From an uncultured Bacilli bacterium (GTDB lineage Bacteria > Bacillota_I > Bacilli_A > ML615J-28 > CAG-698): 6,980 nt of DNA. The notes below the pieces were generated by a model. The model ran no database searches. It was not told where the DNA came from and saw nothing but the letters and a program-made list of their open reading frames with translations. This document shows positions 6,439 through 6,980 of the stretch, one piece after another (positions within the stretch are counted from its first letter, which is position 1; every line of letters begins with the position of its first letter). Where the stretch lies: the NCBI GenBank assembly GCA_947627395.1, contig CANQVW010000079.1:1-6980 (forward strand), read 5' to 3'. Both the position numbers and the translations under genes were made by a program.

Positions 6439-6980
6439 GTGTTTAACAGATTAGATTTAATAGAGAATCGATATTGTCAAATCAATGAACTTCTTCAAAG
6501 TTCCTCTGTTGCAACAGATATTAAAAAGATGACAGCTTTAATGAAAGAACTTCGCTCTTTAGAAAAAACAGTAGAAACTTATCGTGAATATAAAAAAGTT
6601 GTTCAATCTTTAAAAGATTTAAAGGAACTGATGAAAGAAGAGGATGCTGAGATTCAAGAAATGGCCAAAGCTGAATTCGAAGAACTACGTGGGAAAGATG
6701 TTGAACTCGAAGAAAAGTTAAAAATATTATTATTACCTAAAGATGAAAATGATGATAAAAATGTTATTTTAGAAATACGAGGAGCAGCAGGAGGAGATGA
6801 AGGAAACATCTTTGCAGCTGATTTATATCGTATGTATAGTCGATTTGCTGAATCAAAAGGATGGAAAGTAGAGGTCATGGATTCCCAAGAAACTGCTTTA
6901 GGAGGATATTCTTTAATTGAATTTATGATTTCTGGTGAAGGTGTTTATTCCTTTATGAAGTATGAATCTGGTGCACATCG
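6439..6980 (+). CDS. prfA: Peptide chain release factor 1 (RF1), 5' portion, cut by the window end
   Basis: About 180 codons are present of a protein normally near 355-360 residues. The frame is open to the last base, so this is truncation by the window, not a broken gene. The N-terminal helical domain (about 1-105) is followed by EIRGAAGGDEGNIFAADLYRMYSRFAESKGW (about 112-142). The GGDE form (118-121) marks RF1; RF2 has GGTE at that place. The visible part ends in KYESGAHR, just before the segment that leads to the codon-recognition and GGQ catalytic motifs, which lie outside. RF1 recognises UAA and UAG in the ribosomal A site and triggers peptide release. Translation starts at GTG, immediately after dnaB, with GGAGG 8 bases upstream, so it is the third gene of the gdpP-rplI operon. 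A prmC methyltransferase gene may follow outside the window, as is common downstream of prfA. Confidence 0.95.
   Translation, partial: MFNRLDLIENRYCQINELLQSSSVATDIKKMTALMKELRSLEKTVETYREYKKVVQSLKDLKELMKEEDAEIQEMAKAEFEELRGKDVELEEKLKILLLPKDENDDKNVILEIRGAAGGDEGNIFAADLYRMYSRFAESKGWKVEVMDSQETALGGYSLIEFMISGEGVYSFMKYESGAH

Noticed and set aside
6789..6799. AGGAGG followed by ATG inside prfA as an internal start
   Set aside because: The ATG is only 2 bases away and out of frame, and the bases encode the conserved GGDE motif.
6654..6878. Minus-strand open frame of 74 codons
   Set aside because: It is antisense to prfA, whose GTG-started frame is clearly homologous to RF1; the low-complexity Ser/Phe-rich product is a shadow.

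Overview
The window is AT-rich (roughly 30% GC by eye), with genes only on the + strand, Gram-positive Shine-Dalgarno sites and consensus sigma-A promoters. Tryptophan is always TGG and no in-frame TGA occurs in any gene, so the standard bacterial code applies and mycoplasmas with reassigned UGA are unlikely. A fused GdpP-L9 gene, which I recall as a recognised protein type in Acholeplasma and relatives, points to a low-GC Firmicute or Mollicutes-related lineage (Acholeplasma, Izemoplasma/Haloplasma or Erysipelotrichia type). That placement is inference.

Positions 1-2560 hold three small membrane-protein genes. A DUF1295 (steroid 5-alpha-reductase-like) protein (176-1051) has its own promoter. 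A second promoter drives a DUF2238/YjdF-like membrane protein (1159-1992) and a TspO/MBR protein (2044-2517). A clear intrinsic terminator (2526-2558) ends this block.

Positions 2567-6980 look like one core-function operon. A promoter at 2567-2595 precedes an 815-residue fusion of the c-di-AMP phosphodiesterase GdpP and ribosomal protein L9 (2630-5077). It is followed, with one base of overlap, by the replicative helicase dnaB (5077-6438) and, with no gap, by prfA (release factor 1, GTG start at 6439), which runs off the end of the window. No terminator is visible inside this block.

The most interesting point is the GdpP-L9 junction. The stop codon that normally separates the two genes is absent, yet a full-strength Shine-Dalgarno and an ATG lie exactly at the natural L9 start. 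The cell may therefore make both a membrane-bound GdpP-L9 fusion and free L9 from one reading frame. Beyond this, the region is mostly core genes, and I see no mobile element, CRISPR array, tRNA or rRNA.
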